Source: Rhodospirillaceae bacterium
GTDB lineage: Bacteria > Pseudomonadota > Alphaproteobacteria > DSM-16000 > Inquilinaceae
Assembly (NCBI GenBank): GCA_020425485.1
Contig: JAGQRL010000089.1
Location: forward strand, 1 to 19,366
DNA: 19,366 nt
Direction: 5' to 3'
Below are positions 1 to 8,081 of the stretch, piece after piece. The notes beneath the pieces are model-generated. The model did no database searches. It saw nothing but the letters and a program-made list of their open reading frames with translations, and was not told the DNA's origin. A program made the position numbers and the translations under genes. Position 1 is the stretch's first letter; every line of letters starts with the position of its first letter.

Positions 1-2
1 GC

Positions 3-113
3 GAAGCGGCCGATGCCCCCGCCGGGGAGGATGCGCCGGCCGTCGCCGACGATCCCACCGGCGGCACGGTGGCGCCGCAGCCGGGCAGCCGCGTGTTCGG
101 TGGCACGGACTAA
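3..113 (+). CDS. 3' end of an unidentified gene (5' truncated by window edge)
   Basis: An open frame runs from the left edge to TAA at 111-113 and encodes about 36 residues rich in Ala, Pro, Asp and Glu, ending in GSRVFGGTD. Its base composition matches the real genes that follow. The next gene's ATG at 119 lies 5 bases after the stop, so the two are probably co-transcribed. The visible part is a low-complexity, acidic, proline-rich C-terminal tail with no recognisable domain, so no function can be given. By context it could belong to the same Srf/Tag cluster; a kinase or an FHA protein would be the natural missing partner, but that is speculation. Confidence 0.6.
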   Translation, partial: EAADAPAGEDAPAVADDPTGGTVAPQPGSRVFGGTD

Positions 114-118
114 CCGAC

Positions 119-2257
119 ATGGCCGGACAACGGATCGCCACGACCACCCAGGCGGGGTTGCATTCGGTTGGCACCGCCGGCCAGCCGGTCAACATGGCCT
201 ATGAGCAGATCGTCCGCTATCTGACCCAGAGCCTGGGCGCGGACCACGCCAATCTGCTGGCCGAACCCAACTACAACCCCACCCGCGGCACGGTGGACTG
301 GTACACCCCGCTGGACGGTTCGGTGCGCCGGCTGGCCGACCTGCCGGAGGACGAGCGCCCGCAGGTGGAAGGCCGCCTGGCGGAGCTGCGCGATGCCATC
401 GCCGGGGCGGCGACACGGCTCGGCGCGTCGGACCACGGCGGCGACCGCATGCTCGGCAAGATGATCGGGCTGTCGCTGGAGATCCCCGGCGAGGACCACA
501 TCTACATCGTCGGCGACCAGCCGGTGCTCACCTGCTGGGGCATGGTGCAGGACACCCCGGTGCCCGAGCGCGGCGTGCTGCGCAAGTTCATCCCGTGGGG
601 GCCGGCGCTCGGCATGCGCGGCGGCGCCCTGGCGATTTCCCGGGTGATGATGGTGGAGCCGCTGATGTGGCTCGCCTGGCTGCTGTGGCTGCTGTTCGGC
701 ACCCTGCTGGCGGTGATCTTCATCATCCTGCTCAGCGGCTGCGGCGTGCGCGTGCCCGGCTTCGAATGGCTGTCGGACAATGGCTGGGCCAACTACTGCC
801 CGGTGACCCAGGCAGCCGCGGATATCGACCGGCCCGATCCGCAGCTTACCGCGGAACGCGCCCGCCAGAGCGTGCTGGAAGCCGAGCTGTCGCGCCTGGA
901 GCTTGAGGTCGCGGTGGCGGTGCGCGCCTGCCGGCGGGCCGAAGGGCAGCCGGTGCCGGCCCTGCCGATCGACCGCAGGCCGCTGCCCACCGGACCGGTC
1001 ACCGTGCCGCCCGCTACCGTTCCGCCCGCGACCGTGCCGCCGGCCACCGAAGTGCCGGCCACAGTACCGCCGGCTACCGAAGCACCGGACCTCCCGGTGG
1101 TGCCGGCCCCGGTGGATACCGGCGAGGCGGTGGATGTACCGCCGCCGGATGGCCCCGTGGATGTGGTGAATGTCGACGGTGACCCGGGTCCGCCGGTCAA
1201 CCGGTCGACCGATCCGGGAACCGTCGGCACCCTCGATGCGCCGGACGCCGATGTGCCGGACGCCGATGTGCCGCATCTGCCGGTGAACGAAGCGGACGCG
1301 CCGGTGGACACCACCGATGTTCCGCACCTGCCGGTGAGCCCGCCGGACACCGATGCGCCGGTGGACACCACGGACGTCCCGCACTTGCCCAACGATCCGC
1401 CAGCGGCCGAAGAGCCGGTGGACACCACCGATGTTCCGCATTTGCCGGTGAGCCCGCCGGATGCCGATGCGCCGGTGGACACCACGGACGTCCCGCACCT
1501 GCCGGTCAGCCCGCCCGATGCCGAGGAGCCGGTGGACCAGGCCGACGTGCCGCATCTGCCCGTCGATCCGCCTGCGGCCGAGGAGCCGGTCGATCAGGCC
1601 GATGTGCCTCACCTGCCGGTCGACGAGCCGGAAGACATGGCGCAGGCCGAAGAGCCGGTTGCCGAAGAGCAGCCCGCCGAGACGCCGGAGCCGACCCTGA
1701 ACCCGCCGCCGGAACCCGAACAGCAGGCCGACGAGCAGGCCGAGCAGCCGCCAGAGCCCGCCCCGGAAGAAACCGCCGACCAGCCGCAGCCGCCGTTGCC
1801 GCAGGAACGGCCGGAGCAGGACCAGGCCCAGGATCAGCCGCAAGAGCAGCCGCAGGACCAGGCAGAGAACGACTCGCCGGAAGATCTGGCGGAAAATGCC
1901 GCGCTGTCCATCGAGCTGGACTGGGAGTCCGAAGACGACCTGAACCTGCACGTGGTCTGCCCCGACGGCAGCCGCATCTACAGCCTAAGCCGCCAGGGCT
2001 GCGGCGGCCGCCTGCTGGCGGACGCCAATGCCAGCGGCGATGTGGAACCCTCCGCCAGCGAGACGGTGGCCTTCCAGGAAGCGCCGGAGGGCCCGCTGCG
2101 CGTGGAGGTGGACAACTTCAACGCCCGCAGCCCGGGCGATCCGCCGGTGCCCTTCCAGGTGCGCATCCGCCACCCGGACGGGACGGTGGAAGTGGTCGAA
2201 GGGAACGTGGCGTCGGGCGACGGTCGCGTGCTGGTGCGCGAGATCGACGCTCCATGA
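119..2257 (+). CDS. SrfA-like single-pass membrane protein with proline-rich repeat stalk and C-terminal beta domain
   Basis: This encodes 712 residues. Residues 1-180 form a soluble N-terminal domain containing TVDWYTPLDG and LPEDER, a pattern I associate with SrfA-family proteins next to srfB/srfC. A transmembrane helix spans about 183-206 and is followed by Cys208 and Cys227. A short charged, probably helical stretch (about 240-275) leads to a long stalk: first repeats of TVPPA type (about 295-325), then six 19-residue repeats with core PVDTTDVPHLP (residues 395-508), then a Pro/Glu/Gln-rich part to about 590. The C-terminal domain (about 594-712) contains DLNLHVVCPDG and a GCGGRL segment, resembling the DUF2135/YfaP-type beta-sandwich pattern. 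Cys614 and Cys628 could form a disulfide, which fits a periplasmic location. The ATG at 119 has only a weak ribosome site; an in-frame ATG at 194 is the alternative. Membership of the SrfA family rests on recalled motifs and on position before srfB and srfC, and is moderately sure. Confidence 0.8.
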   Translation: MAGQRIATTTQAGLHSVGTAGQPVNMAYEQIVRYLTQSLGADHANLLAEPNYNPTRGTVDWYTPLDGSVRRLADLPEDERPQVEGRLAELRDAIAGAATRLGASDHGGDRMLGKMIGLSLEIPGEDHIYIVGDQPVLTCWGMVQDTPVPERGVLRKFIPWGPALGMRGGALAISRVMMVEPLMWLAWLLWLLFGTLLAVIFIILLSGCGVRVPGFEWLSDNGWANYCPVTQAAADIDRPDPQLTAERARQSVLEAELSRLELEVAVAVRACRRAEGQPVPALPIDRRPLPTGPVTVPPATVPPATVPPATEVPATVPPATEAPDLPVVPAPVDTGEAVDVPPPDGPVDVVNVDGDPGPPVNRSTDPGTVGTLDAPDADVPDADVPHLPVNEADAPVDTTDVPHLPVSPPDTDAPVDTTDVPHLPNDPPAAEEPVDTTDVPHLPVSPPDADAPVDTTDVPHLPVSPPDAEEPVDQADVPHLPVDPPAAEEPVDQADVPHLPVDEPEDMAQAEEPVAEEQPAETPEPTLNPPPEPEQQADEQAEQPPEPAPEETADQPQPPLPQERPEQDQAQDQPQEQPQDQAENDSPEDLAENAALSIELDWESEDDLNLHVVCPDGSRIYSLSRQGCGGRLLADANASGDVEPSASETVAFQEAPEGPLRVEVDNFNARSPGDPPVPFQVRIRHPDGTVEVVEGNVASGDGRVLVREIDAP
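1301..1642 (+). repeat. Six-unit 57-bp in-frame coding minisatellite
   Basis: Six direct repeats have an exact 57-base period, starting at 1301, 1358, 1415, 1472, 1529 and 1586. Each begins with the codons for PVD and encodes 19 residues with the core DVPHLP. The units diverge in two subtypes: units 1-4 have PVDTTDVPHLP, units 5-6 PVDQADVPHLP. The last unit degenerates at its end (DEPEDMA). A partial related unit precedes them (PDADVPHLPV, about 1252-1281). The period is a multiple of three, so gain or loss of units would lengthen or shorten the stalk of the SrfA-like protein without shifting the frame. Confidence 0.95.
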
Positions 2258-2374
2258 TCGCGGCGGACGGCACAGAATTCCACTCGGGCGGCCGCCCGCC
2301 CGCGCCCGGCCTGCGCTTGCGCGGCGCAGGGGCGTAGCGTAATCACCGGAGCCGCGGAAGAAGGCGAGGCAGGC
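2258..2374. other. Intergenic spacer with two GC-rich dyads between the SrfA-like gene and srfB
   Basis: This 117-base gap is the longest inside the Srf part. It holds a 14-base perfect palindrome, CGGGCGGCCGCCCG (2285-2298), and a hairpin with 7-bp stem CCTGCGC/GCGCAGG (2310-2316 and 2324-2330) and a 7-base loop. No T-run follows, so it does not look like a strong intrinsic terminator; attenuation, mRNA processing or stabilisation are possible. I see no convincing promoter. The ribosome site of srfB (AAGGCGAGG, 2361-2369) lies at the right end. Confidence 0.5.
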
Positions 2375-5368
2375 ATGTTGAAGGCGCTGACGCGCGCATA
2401 TCGATCGGTGGTCAGTCTGATCCCCTTCAGCGGCGTTCAGATCCTCGATTTCGGATTCGACATCGATGCCACGCCGAAGCTGACCCGCTTCTTCTGGGAA
2501 GAGAAGCAGACCGACCAGCCCGAAGAGGATGGCACGATCCCGGTCAGCCTGCGCAGCCTGCATCCCGATCCCGAAACCGGCGAGCTGATCGACCCCGCCA
2601 CCGGCCAGCACCCGGACGAGGAGCAGGTCTACAGCTTCAACAAGGTGAAGGGGCTGGAGACCTTCCTCGGCAAATGGGTGCCGGTGCCGGTGCTGCGCAT
2701 CAAGGGCAAGGATGCCGACGGCGAGGACGTGTTCGACCAGGGGCCCACCAACTGGGCGCGGGTGCGCGTGGTGGAGCTGCCGGAACGCGACCGCGACGGC
2801 AACACCCACCGGGTGATGCTGGCCTTCGACACGGAGATCCGCCCCACCGAACAGGACCGCCCCTATCTGGTGCCGAGCCCGCGCGACAGCGAGGAGGAGC
2901 AGGAGTTCCGCTTCGTCGCCCGCGAGGTGGACAACGGCTGGTTCCTCAGCGAGCCGTGGGTGGAAGAGTGGCTGGAAGAGATGCTGCGCGAATACCGCAT
3001 CGCCCAGCGCGCCGGCCGCCCGCTGCGCCAGGAAGACTACCCCTATCTGTGCGAACACTGGGCGCGCTACCTGACCTTCCTCAACGTGCTGGAAGATGCC
3101 TGCCGCTTCCCACGGGTGAAGCTGGCCGACACGGTGTCCGAAGACAGCCGCTACGTGCCCATCAATGTCGACCTGGTGCTGGACATCGGCAACAGCCGCA
3201 CCTGCGGCATCCTGATCGAAAGCTATCCCGACGAGCGGCTGGACCTGAACAACTCCTACATGCTGGAGCTGCGCGACCTGTCGCGGCCGGAACAGGCCTA
3301 CAGCCACCCGTTCGAAAGCCGGGTGGAGTTTGCCCGGCCGGCCTTCGGGCGCGACTACATCTCCCGCCGTTCGGGTCGCGCCAGCGGCTTCTACTGGCCG
3401 TCCATCGTGCGGGTGGGGCCGGAAGCGGCCCGCCTGGCCGGCGAAGCCCAGGGGACCGAAGGCACCAGCGGGCTCAGCAGCCCCAAGCGCTACCTGTGGG
3501 ACAACCGGCCGCTCAACCAGGGCTGGCGGTTCAACGGCATCGGCCAGGACGGGGTGACGACGGAGCCGCCGGTCACCGGCGCCATCATGGCCTTCGTCAC
3601 TGAAGACGGCGACGTGATCCGCAACATGAAGAAGCCGTCGGGCTCGGCGGTGCGCGCCAAGTTCTCCCGCTCCTCGCTGTTCACGTTCCTTCTGAGCGAG
3701 ATCATCCTGCAGGCGCAGATGATGATCAATTCGCCGGACAACCGCAGCCAGCGCCGCCATGCCGACGTGCCGCGCCAGCTCCGCCGCATCATCCTGACGA
3801 TGCCGCCGGCCACGCCCTTGGCCGAGCAGCGCATCATGCGCGACCGCGCGCGCGGCGCCATCATGCTGACCTGGGACGCGCTGGGCTGGACCGGCCGCCA
3901 GCGCATGCCGGCCCCGGAACCCACGCTGATCCTGCAATGGGACGAGGCGAGCTGTACCCAGCTCGTCTACCTCTACACGGAGATCACCCAGAAGTTTCAG
4001 GGGGCCGCCACCGACTTCTTCTCCATCATGGGGCGGACGCGGGCGGAATACGGCTTCGATCCCAGCTTGCGGGTCGCCAGCATCGATATCGGCGGCGGCA
4101 CCACCGATCTGATGGTCACGACCTACCAGATCGAAGGCAACCGGGCGATCAACCCCACCCAGAACTTCCGCGAAGGCTTCAAGATCGCCGGCGACGATAT
4201 CCTGGAAGCGGTGATCGAACGCCACGTGCTGCCGCCCATCGGCCGCCACCTCGCCTCCTGCGGAGTGCGCGATGCCGGCGCACTGCTGCAGCAGCTTTTC
4301 GGCGGCGACCGTGCGGGCATGCCGGAACAGGAACGCCACCTGCGCAAGCAGTTCGTCACCCAGGTGTGCATGCCGATCGCGCTGGCCCTGCTGCACGCCT
4401 ACGAAGGGGCCAAGCCCTACGGCGACCAGGTGCCCTTCGACATGCCGTTCGAGGACTTCTTTACCCTCGATACCTGGCCGCCCAAGCGCATCATCGACTA
4501 TGTGGAGCGCAAGGCGCAGGAGGCCGGGTCCGACGGCTTCCGGGTGAAGGACGTGGCCTTCACGGTGAACTTCGACGCGCTGGCCCAGGAGGTCCAGAAC
4601 GTCATGCGGGCCACCCTGTTCGACCTGTGCGAGGTGGTCTACACGCTGGATTGCGACATCCTGCTGATTTCCGGCCGGCCGTCGCGGCTGCCGGCGATCC
4701 AGGATGCCATCCTGGCGCTCATGCCGGTGTCGCCCAACCGCATCGTGCGCATGCACCACTACAGGGTGGGCCACTGGTATCCGTTCTCCGACAGCCTGGC
4801 GCGGATCGACGATCCCAAGACCACGGCGGTGGTGGGCGGCATGCTGTGCGCCCTGTCGGAAGGCCAGATCGAAGGCTTCCTCTTGCGTGCCAGCCAGTTC
4901 ACGCTGAAGTCGACGGCGCGCTACATCGGCGAGATGGAGATCAGCGGCCAGATCAAGACGGAGCGCGTGCTGTTCAACGACATCGATCTGGAAGCGCGCG
5001 CCACCGCCGACCAGTCCGCCGCCATGCGCTTCTACGCGCCCAGTTTCATCGGTTTTCGCCAGCTTCCCGTGGAGCGGTGGACCGCCACTCCGCTATACTA
5101 TCTGGAACTGACCAATCCCCAGATGGCGCCCCGCCTCTCGCTCCCCCTGACGGTGACGCTGGAACGCGCCGAGGTGGATGCCGAGGGAACCGACGAAGCC
5201 AAGAAGGAAGACTTCAAGATCGTGGAAGTCGAGGATGCCCAAGGCGAAGCGCGGCCGAAGTCCTTGTTGCAGCTCCGGCTTCAGACGCTGAAGTCGGAAG
5301 CGGGCTACTGGCTCGATACCGGCATCCTCACCCTGTACAAGAGCGGCGAGGAGGGTGGTCATGGCTGA
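2375..5368 (+). CDS. srfB: SrfB family protein (virulence factor SrfB, actin/HSP70-like ATPase fold)
   Basis: This encodes 997 residues, close to the roughly 1000 usual for SrfB. The three signature segments of the actin/HSP70/sugar-kinase fold are visible. The phosphate-1 motif is LDIGNSRT (D270, G272), the phosphate-2 motif is DIGGGTTD (571-578), and an adenosine-type motif, LLISGRPSRLP, lies around 763-773. ATP binding is therefore likely. There is no signal peptide or membrane helix, so it is presumably cytoplasmic. An approximately 260-residue N-terminal region precedes the ATPase core, and a beta-rich C-terminal region of about 150 residues follows it. In Salmonella, srfB lies in the srfABC set linked to SsrAB regulation; its biochemical role is not established. 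The start ATG has AAGGCGAGG five bases upstream. The gene ends inside the start of srfC (8-base overlap), implying translational coupling and matched amounts of SrfB and SrfC. Confidence 0.92.
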   Translation: MLKALTRAYRSVVSLIPFSGVQILDFGFDIDATPKLTRFFWEEKQTDQPEEDGTIPVSLRSLHPDPETGELIDPATGQHPDEEQVYSFNKVKGLETFLGKWVPVPVLRIKGKDADGEDVFDQGPTNWARVRVVELPERDRDGNTHRVMLAFDTEIRPTEQDRPYLVPSPRDSEEEQEFRFVAREVDNGWFLSEPWVEEWLEEMLREYRIAQRAGRPLRQEDYPYLCEHWARYLTFLNVLEDACRFPRVKLADTVSEDSRYVPINVDLVLDIGNSRTCGILIESYPDERLDLNNSYMLELRDLSRPEQAYSHPFESRVEFARPAFGRDYISRRSGRASGFYWPSIVRVGPEAARLAGEAQGTEGTSGLSSPKRYLWDNRPLNQGWRFNGIGQDGVTTEPPVTGAIMAFVTEDGDVIRNMKKPSGSAVRAKFSRSSLFTFLLSEIILQAQMMINSPDNRSQRRHADVPRQLRRIILTMPPATPLAEQRIMRDRARGAIMLTWDALGWTGRQRMPAPEPTLILQWDEASCTQLVYLYTEITQKFQGAATDFFSIMGRTRAEYGFDPSLRVASIDIGGGTTDLMVTTYQIEGNRAINPTQNFREGFKIAGDDILEAVIERHVLPPIGRHLASCGVRDAGALLQQLFGGDRAGMPEQERHLRKQFVTQVCMPIALALLHAYEGAKPYGDQVPFDMPFEDFFTLDTWPPKRIIDYVERKAQEAGSDGFRVKDVAFTVNFDALAQEVQNVMRATLFDLCEVVYTLDCDILLISGRPSRLPAIQDAILALMPVSPNRIVRMHHYRVGHWYPFSDSLARIDDPKTTAVVGGMLCALSEGQIEGFLLRASQFTLKSTARYIGEMEISGQIKTERVLFNDIDLEARATADQSAAMRFYAPSFIGFRQLPVERWTATPLYYLELTNPQMAPRLSLPLTVTLERAEVDAEGTDEAKKEDFKIVEVEDAQGEARPKSLLQLRLQTLKSEAGYWLDTGILTLYKSGEEGGHG

Positions 5369-8060
5369 CCTCACCCTGCAAAAGTCGGGCGGGCGCGGGG
5401 CCAACGGCCACGATGCCAACGCCGCCGTCGCCGCCACCTGCCGGGATACCGCCAACATCGCCGGCAAGGCGGTGGCCTGGATCACCGACAACCCGGACAA
5501 GGTGCGCCAGGAGCAGTCGGCACTGCTGCGCGAGTTCCGCAAGTTCAGCACCGCCGCGCGCAAGCTGGAAGCCGCCGTGCACCGGCCCATGTGCGTCGGC
5601 GTGTTCGGCCCCAGCCAGGCCGGCAAGTCCTATCTGATCTCCGCACTCGCCCGCCAGGGCACGGCGCCCCTGATCGCCGAGTTCGACGGGGTACCCGACG
5701 GGCTCGACTTCGTGCGCGAGATCAACCCCGAAGGCGGCCAGGAAAGCACCGGTCTGGTCACCCGCTTCACCATCCGGCGGGAGCGTTCGCCCAACGGCTA
5801 CCCGGTGGCGCTGCGCCTGCTGTCGCAGACCGACGTCATCAAGATCCTCGGCAACACCTTCTTTTCCGACTGCGATCTGTCGGAGGAGGAGATCCCCAGC
5901 CCGCAGAAGGTCCGCGGCATGATCCGCGACGCCGAAAACCAGGCGGCGCGCGAGCCGGTGGACGTGCTGAACGAAGAGGATGTCTGGGACCTCCAGGAGT
6001 ATTTCGAGAAGTATTTCAAGGGCGAAGCCATCATCAAGGCGCTCGGGCCCGCGTACTGGAACCACGTGGCGGAAGTGGCGCCGCGGCTGCCCATCGCAGC
6101 GCGCGCCAACCTGTTTTCCGTACTGTGGGGCGGCATCCCGGAATTCACCGACCTGCTGACCTCGCTCTACGACGCGCTGTCGGGCCTCGGCTTCGCGTCC
6201 GATGCCTATTGCCCCATCGAAGGGCTGGTGCCGCGCGACGACAGCATCATCGATGTGCGCACGCTGGGCGGCCTGGCTTCGGGCGGCAGCGGCACCGGCG
6301 TGCTGGAGGTGGTGTCGCCGGACGGCCGCCGGGTGAAGCTGCCGCGCGCCCACATCACCGCCCTTACCGCCGAGCTGCGCATCGTGGTGCGCGACAAGCC
6401 GTGGGAATTCTTCGACCACACCGACCTGCTGGACTTCCCCGGCGCGCGTAGCCGCGAGAACATTCCCGATATCCGGGCCTTCCTGGAGCAGCCGACGGCG
6501 CTGCAGTCGCTCTTCCTGCGCGGCAAGGTGGCCTACCTGTTCGAGCGCTACTGTGCCGAACAGGAACTCACCAGCATGCTGCTGTGCATCGGCCCGTCGA
6601 ACCAGGAGGTGCGCACGCTGCCCTCCATGGTGAACGATTGGATTGCCAGCACCCACGGCTCGGAAGCCGCCGCGCGCGCCCGCCAGCAATGCGCACTGTT
6701 CCTGGTGCTCACCAAGTTCGACGCGGAGTTCGAGGAGAAGGCCGGCCAGGCGGAAACGTCGGAAGGCCGCTGGACCACCCGCATGCAGACCTCGCTTCTG
6801 GACTTCTTCGGCAAGTCCAGCGACTGGCCCACCGAATGGGCGCCGGGCGAGCCGTTCCGCAACTGCTATTGGCTGCGCAATCCCAACTACAAAGCCAAGC
6901 ACATCCTCGACTACGACGCCTCGGGCCGGGAGATCGGCATGCGCACGGGCGAGGAAACGCGGATCGCCCGCTACCGGCGCGACTACGTGACCAACGAAAC
7001 GGTGCGCGCTCATTTCGCCAACCCCGAACGGGCGTGGGACGAAGCCTTCCGGCTGAACGACGGCGGCATCACCTATCTGGCCGACAGCCTGGCACCGGTG
7101 TGCAACCCCGACATCAAGCGCCGCCAGATCGAAGATCGGGTGTCCGCCCAGCGGGCGCTGATGATGGAGCGGCTGTCGCGCTACCACGTGTCGGACGACC
7201 TGCAGCAGGAGCTGGACCGGCGCCGCCAGGCCGCCGCCAACGCCGTGCGCCGGCTTGCCCAGTGCGTGCAGGCGCAGCGCTTCGGCAAGCTGATCCGCGC
7301 CATGCAGCTCGACGGCGACCTGCTGGCCGACCTCTACTACCAGGTGGAAACCGGCGCGCCCGGGGCGGACGAGGACGAGGATCGGCCGCCCCCCACCATC
7401 GGCCCCACCGTCGCCGCCGACGACCTGCTGGCCGATGTGTTCGGCGACGACCTGGACACGGTGATGGCCAACGAAAGCACCGCCCCGCCGCCGACGGCGC
7501 CGCGGGACCATGCCGGCGCCTTCGCCGATGCGGTGCTGGAACGCTGGATGCAGGAGCTGCACTCGCTGGCCGAAACGCCGCAGCTCTACCGCTATTTCCA
7601 GATGTCGGAAAACACCATGGGCACGCTGGCGGCCGAGCTGATCTCCGGCGCCCGCCGGCTGGAGCTGCGCGACACCATCGCGCGCACCGTGCGCAAGACC
7701 ACCAGCTTCCGCCAGAAGCTCGACATCGCCATGAACAAGCCGGCGCTGATCGCCGCCAACCTGCTGAACGACTTCGTGAATTTCGTCGGATTCGATGCCG
7801 TGGCGGTGGAGGAGCGGCCGGTGGCCGGCAAGGGCACCACCCGGCGGGCCGTGTTCGCGCCGCGGCCGGCGACCGACGGCGAGCTGGTGCTGCCGGAAAC
7901 CCAGACACCTTACGACCGTCTGCAATATGTCGACTGGATGGCTGCCTTCGTGCGTATGGTCGAACAGAACGCAATGAGCCGGGAAGGCCGGGAAATCGAT
8001 GTTGCCCAGAACGCCCGGATCGGCGAGTTGGTTCAGGCGCTGGACAGACCGATCGGCTAA
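5361..8060 (+). CDS. srfC: SrfC family protein (putative virulence factor SrfC, P-loop GTPase-like)
   Basis: This encodes 899 residues. I chose the ATG at 5361 because GAGGAGGG (5348-5355) sits five bases upstream; an in-frame GTG at 5355 would add two residues. A P-loop GTPase motif set is visible: G1 GPSQAGKS (83-90), G3 DFPG (358-361) and G4 TKFD (451-454, preceded by hydrophobic LFLVL). The G1-to-G3 distance of about 270 residues is far larger than in small GTPases, which indicates a big insertion, as in dynamin-like or AAG-type divergent GTPases. The C-terminal half is mainly helical, with an acidic, proline-rich linker around residues 663-715. No membrane helix is visible. SrfC partners SrfB in srfABC loci; here the start overlaps the srfB stop by 8 bases. 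Nucleotide-dependent remodelling together with SrfB is an inference. At about 900 residues it looks longer than the SrfC of enterobacteria as I recall it. Confidence 0.9.
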   Translation: MADLTLQKSGGRGANGHDANAAVAATCRDTANIAGKAVAWITDNPDKVRQEQSALLREFRKFSTAARKLEAAVHRPMCVGVFGPSQAGKSYLISALARQGTAPLIAEFDGVPDGLDFVREINPEGGQESTGLVTRFTIRRERSPNGYPVALRLLSQTDVIKILGNTFFSDCDLSEEEIPSPQKVRGMIRDAENQAAREPVDVLNEEDVWDLQEYFEKYFKGEAIIKALGPAYWNHVAEVAPRLPIAARANLFSVLWGGIPEFTDLLTSLYDALSGLGFASDAYCPIEGLVPRDDSIIDVRTLGGLASGGSGTGVLEVVSPDGRRVKLPRAHITALTAELRIVVRDKPWEFFDHTDLLDFPGARSRENIPDIRAFLEQPTALQSLFLRGKVAYLFERYCAEQELTSMLLCIGPSNQEVRTLPSMVNDWIASTHGSEAAARARQQCALFLVLTKFDAEFEEKAGQAETSEGRWTTRMQTSLLDFFGKSSDWPTEWAPGEPFRNCYWLRNPNYKAKHILDYDASGREIGMRTGEETRIARYRRDYVTNETVRAHFANPERAWDEAFRLNDGGITYLADSLAPVCNPDIKRRQIEDRVSAQRALMMERLSRYHVSDDLQQELDRRRQAAANAVRRLAQCVQAQRFGKLIRAMQLDGDLLADLYYQVETGAPGADEDEDRPPPTIGPTVAADDLLADVFGDDLDTVMANESTAPPPTAPRDHAGAFADAVLERWMQELHSLAETPQLYRYFQMSENTMGTLAAELISGARRLELRDTIARTVRKTTSFRQKLDIAMNKPALIAANLLNDFVNFVGFDAVAVEERPVAGKGTTRRAVFAPRPATDGELVLPETQTPYDRLQYVDWMAAFVRMVEQNAMSREGREIDVAQNARIGELVQALDRPIG

Positions 8061-8081
8061 GGAGGCGGGGTAGGATCGGCC

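Noticed and set aside
1301..1642. CRISPR-like array from the regular repeats
   Set aside because: The repeats are contiguous, in frame, coding and lack unique spacers.
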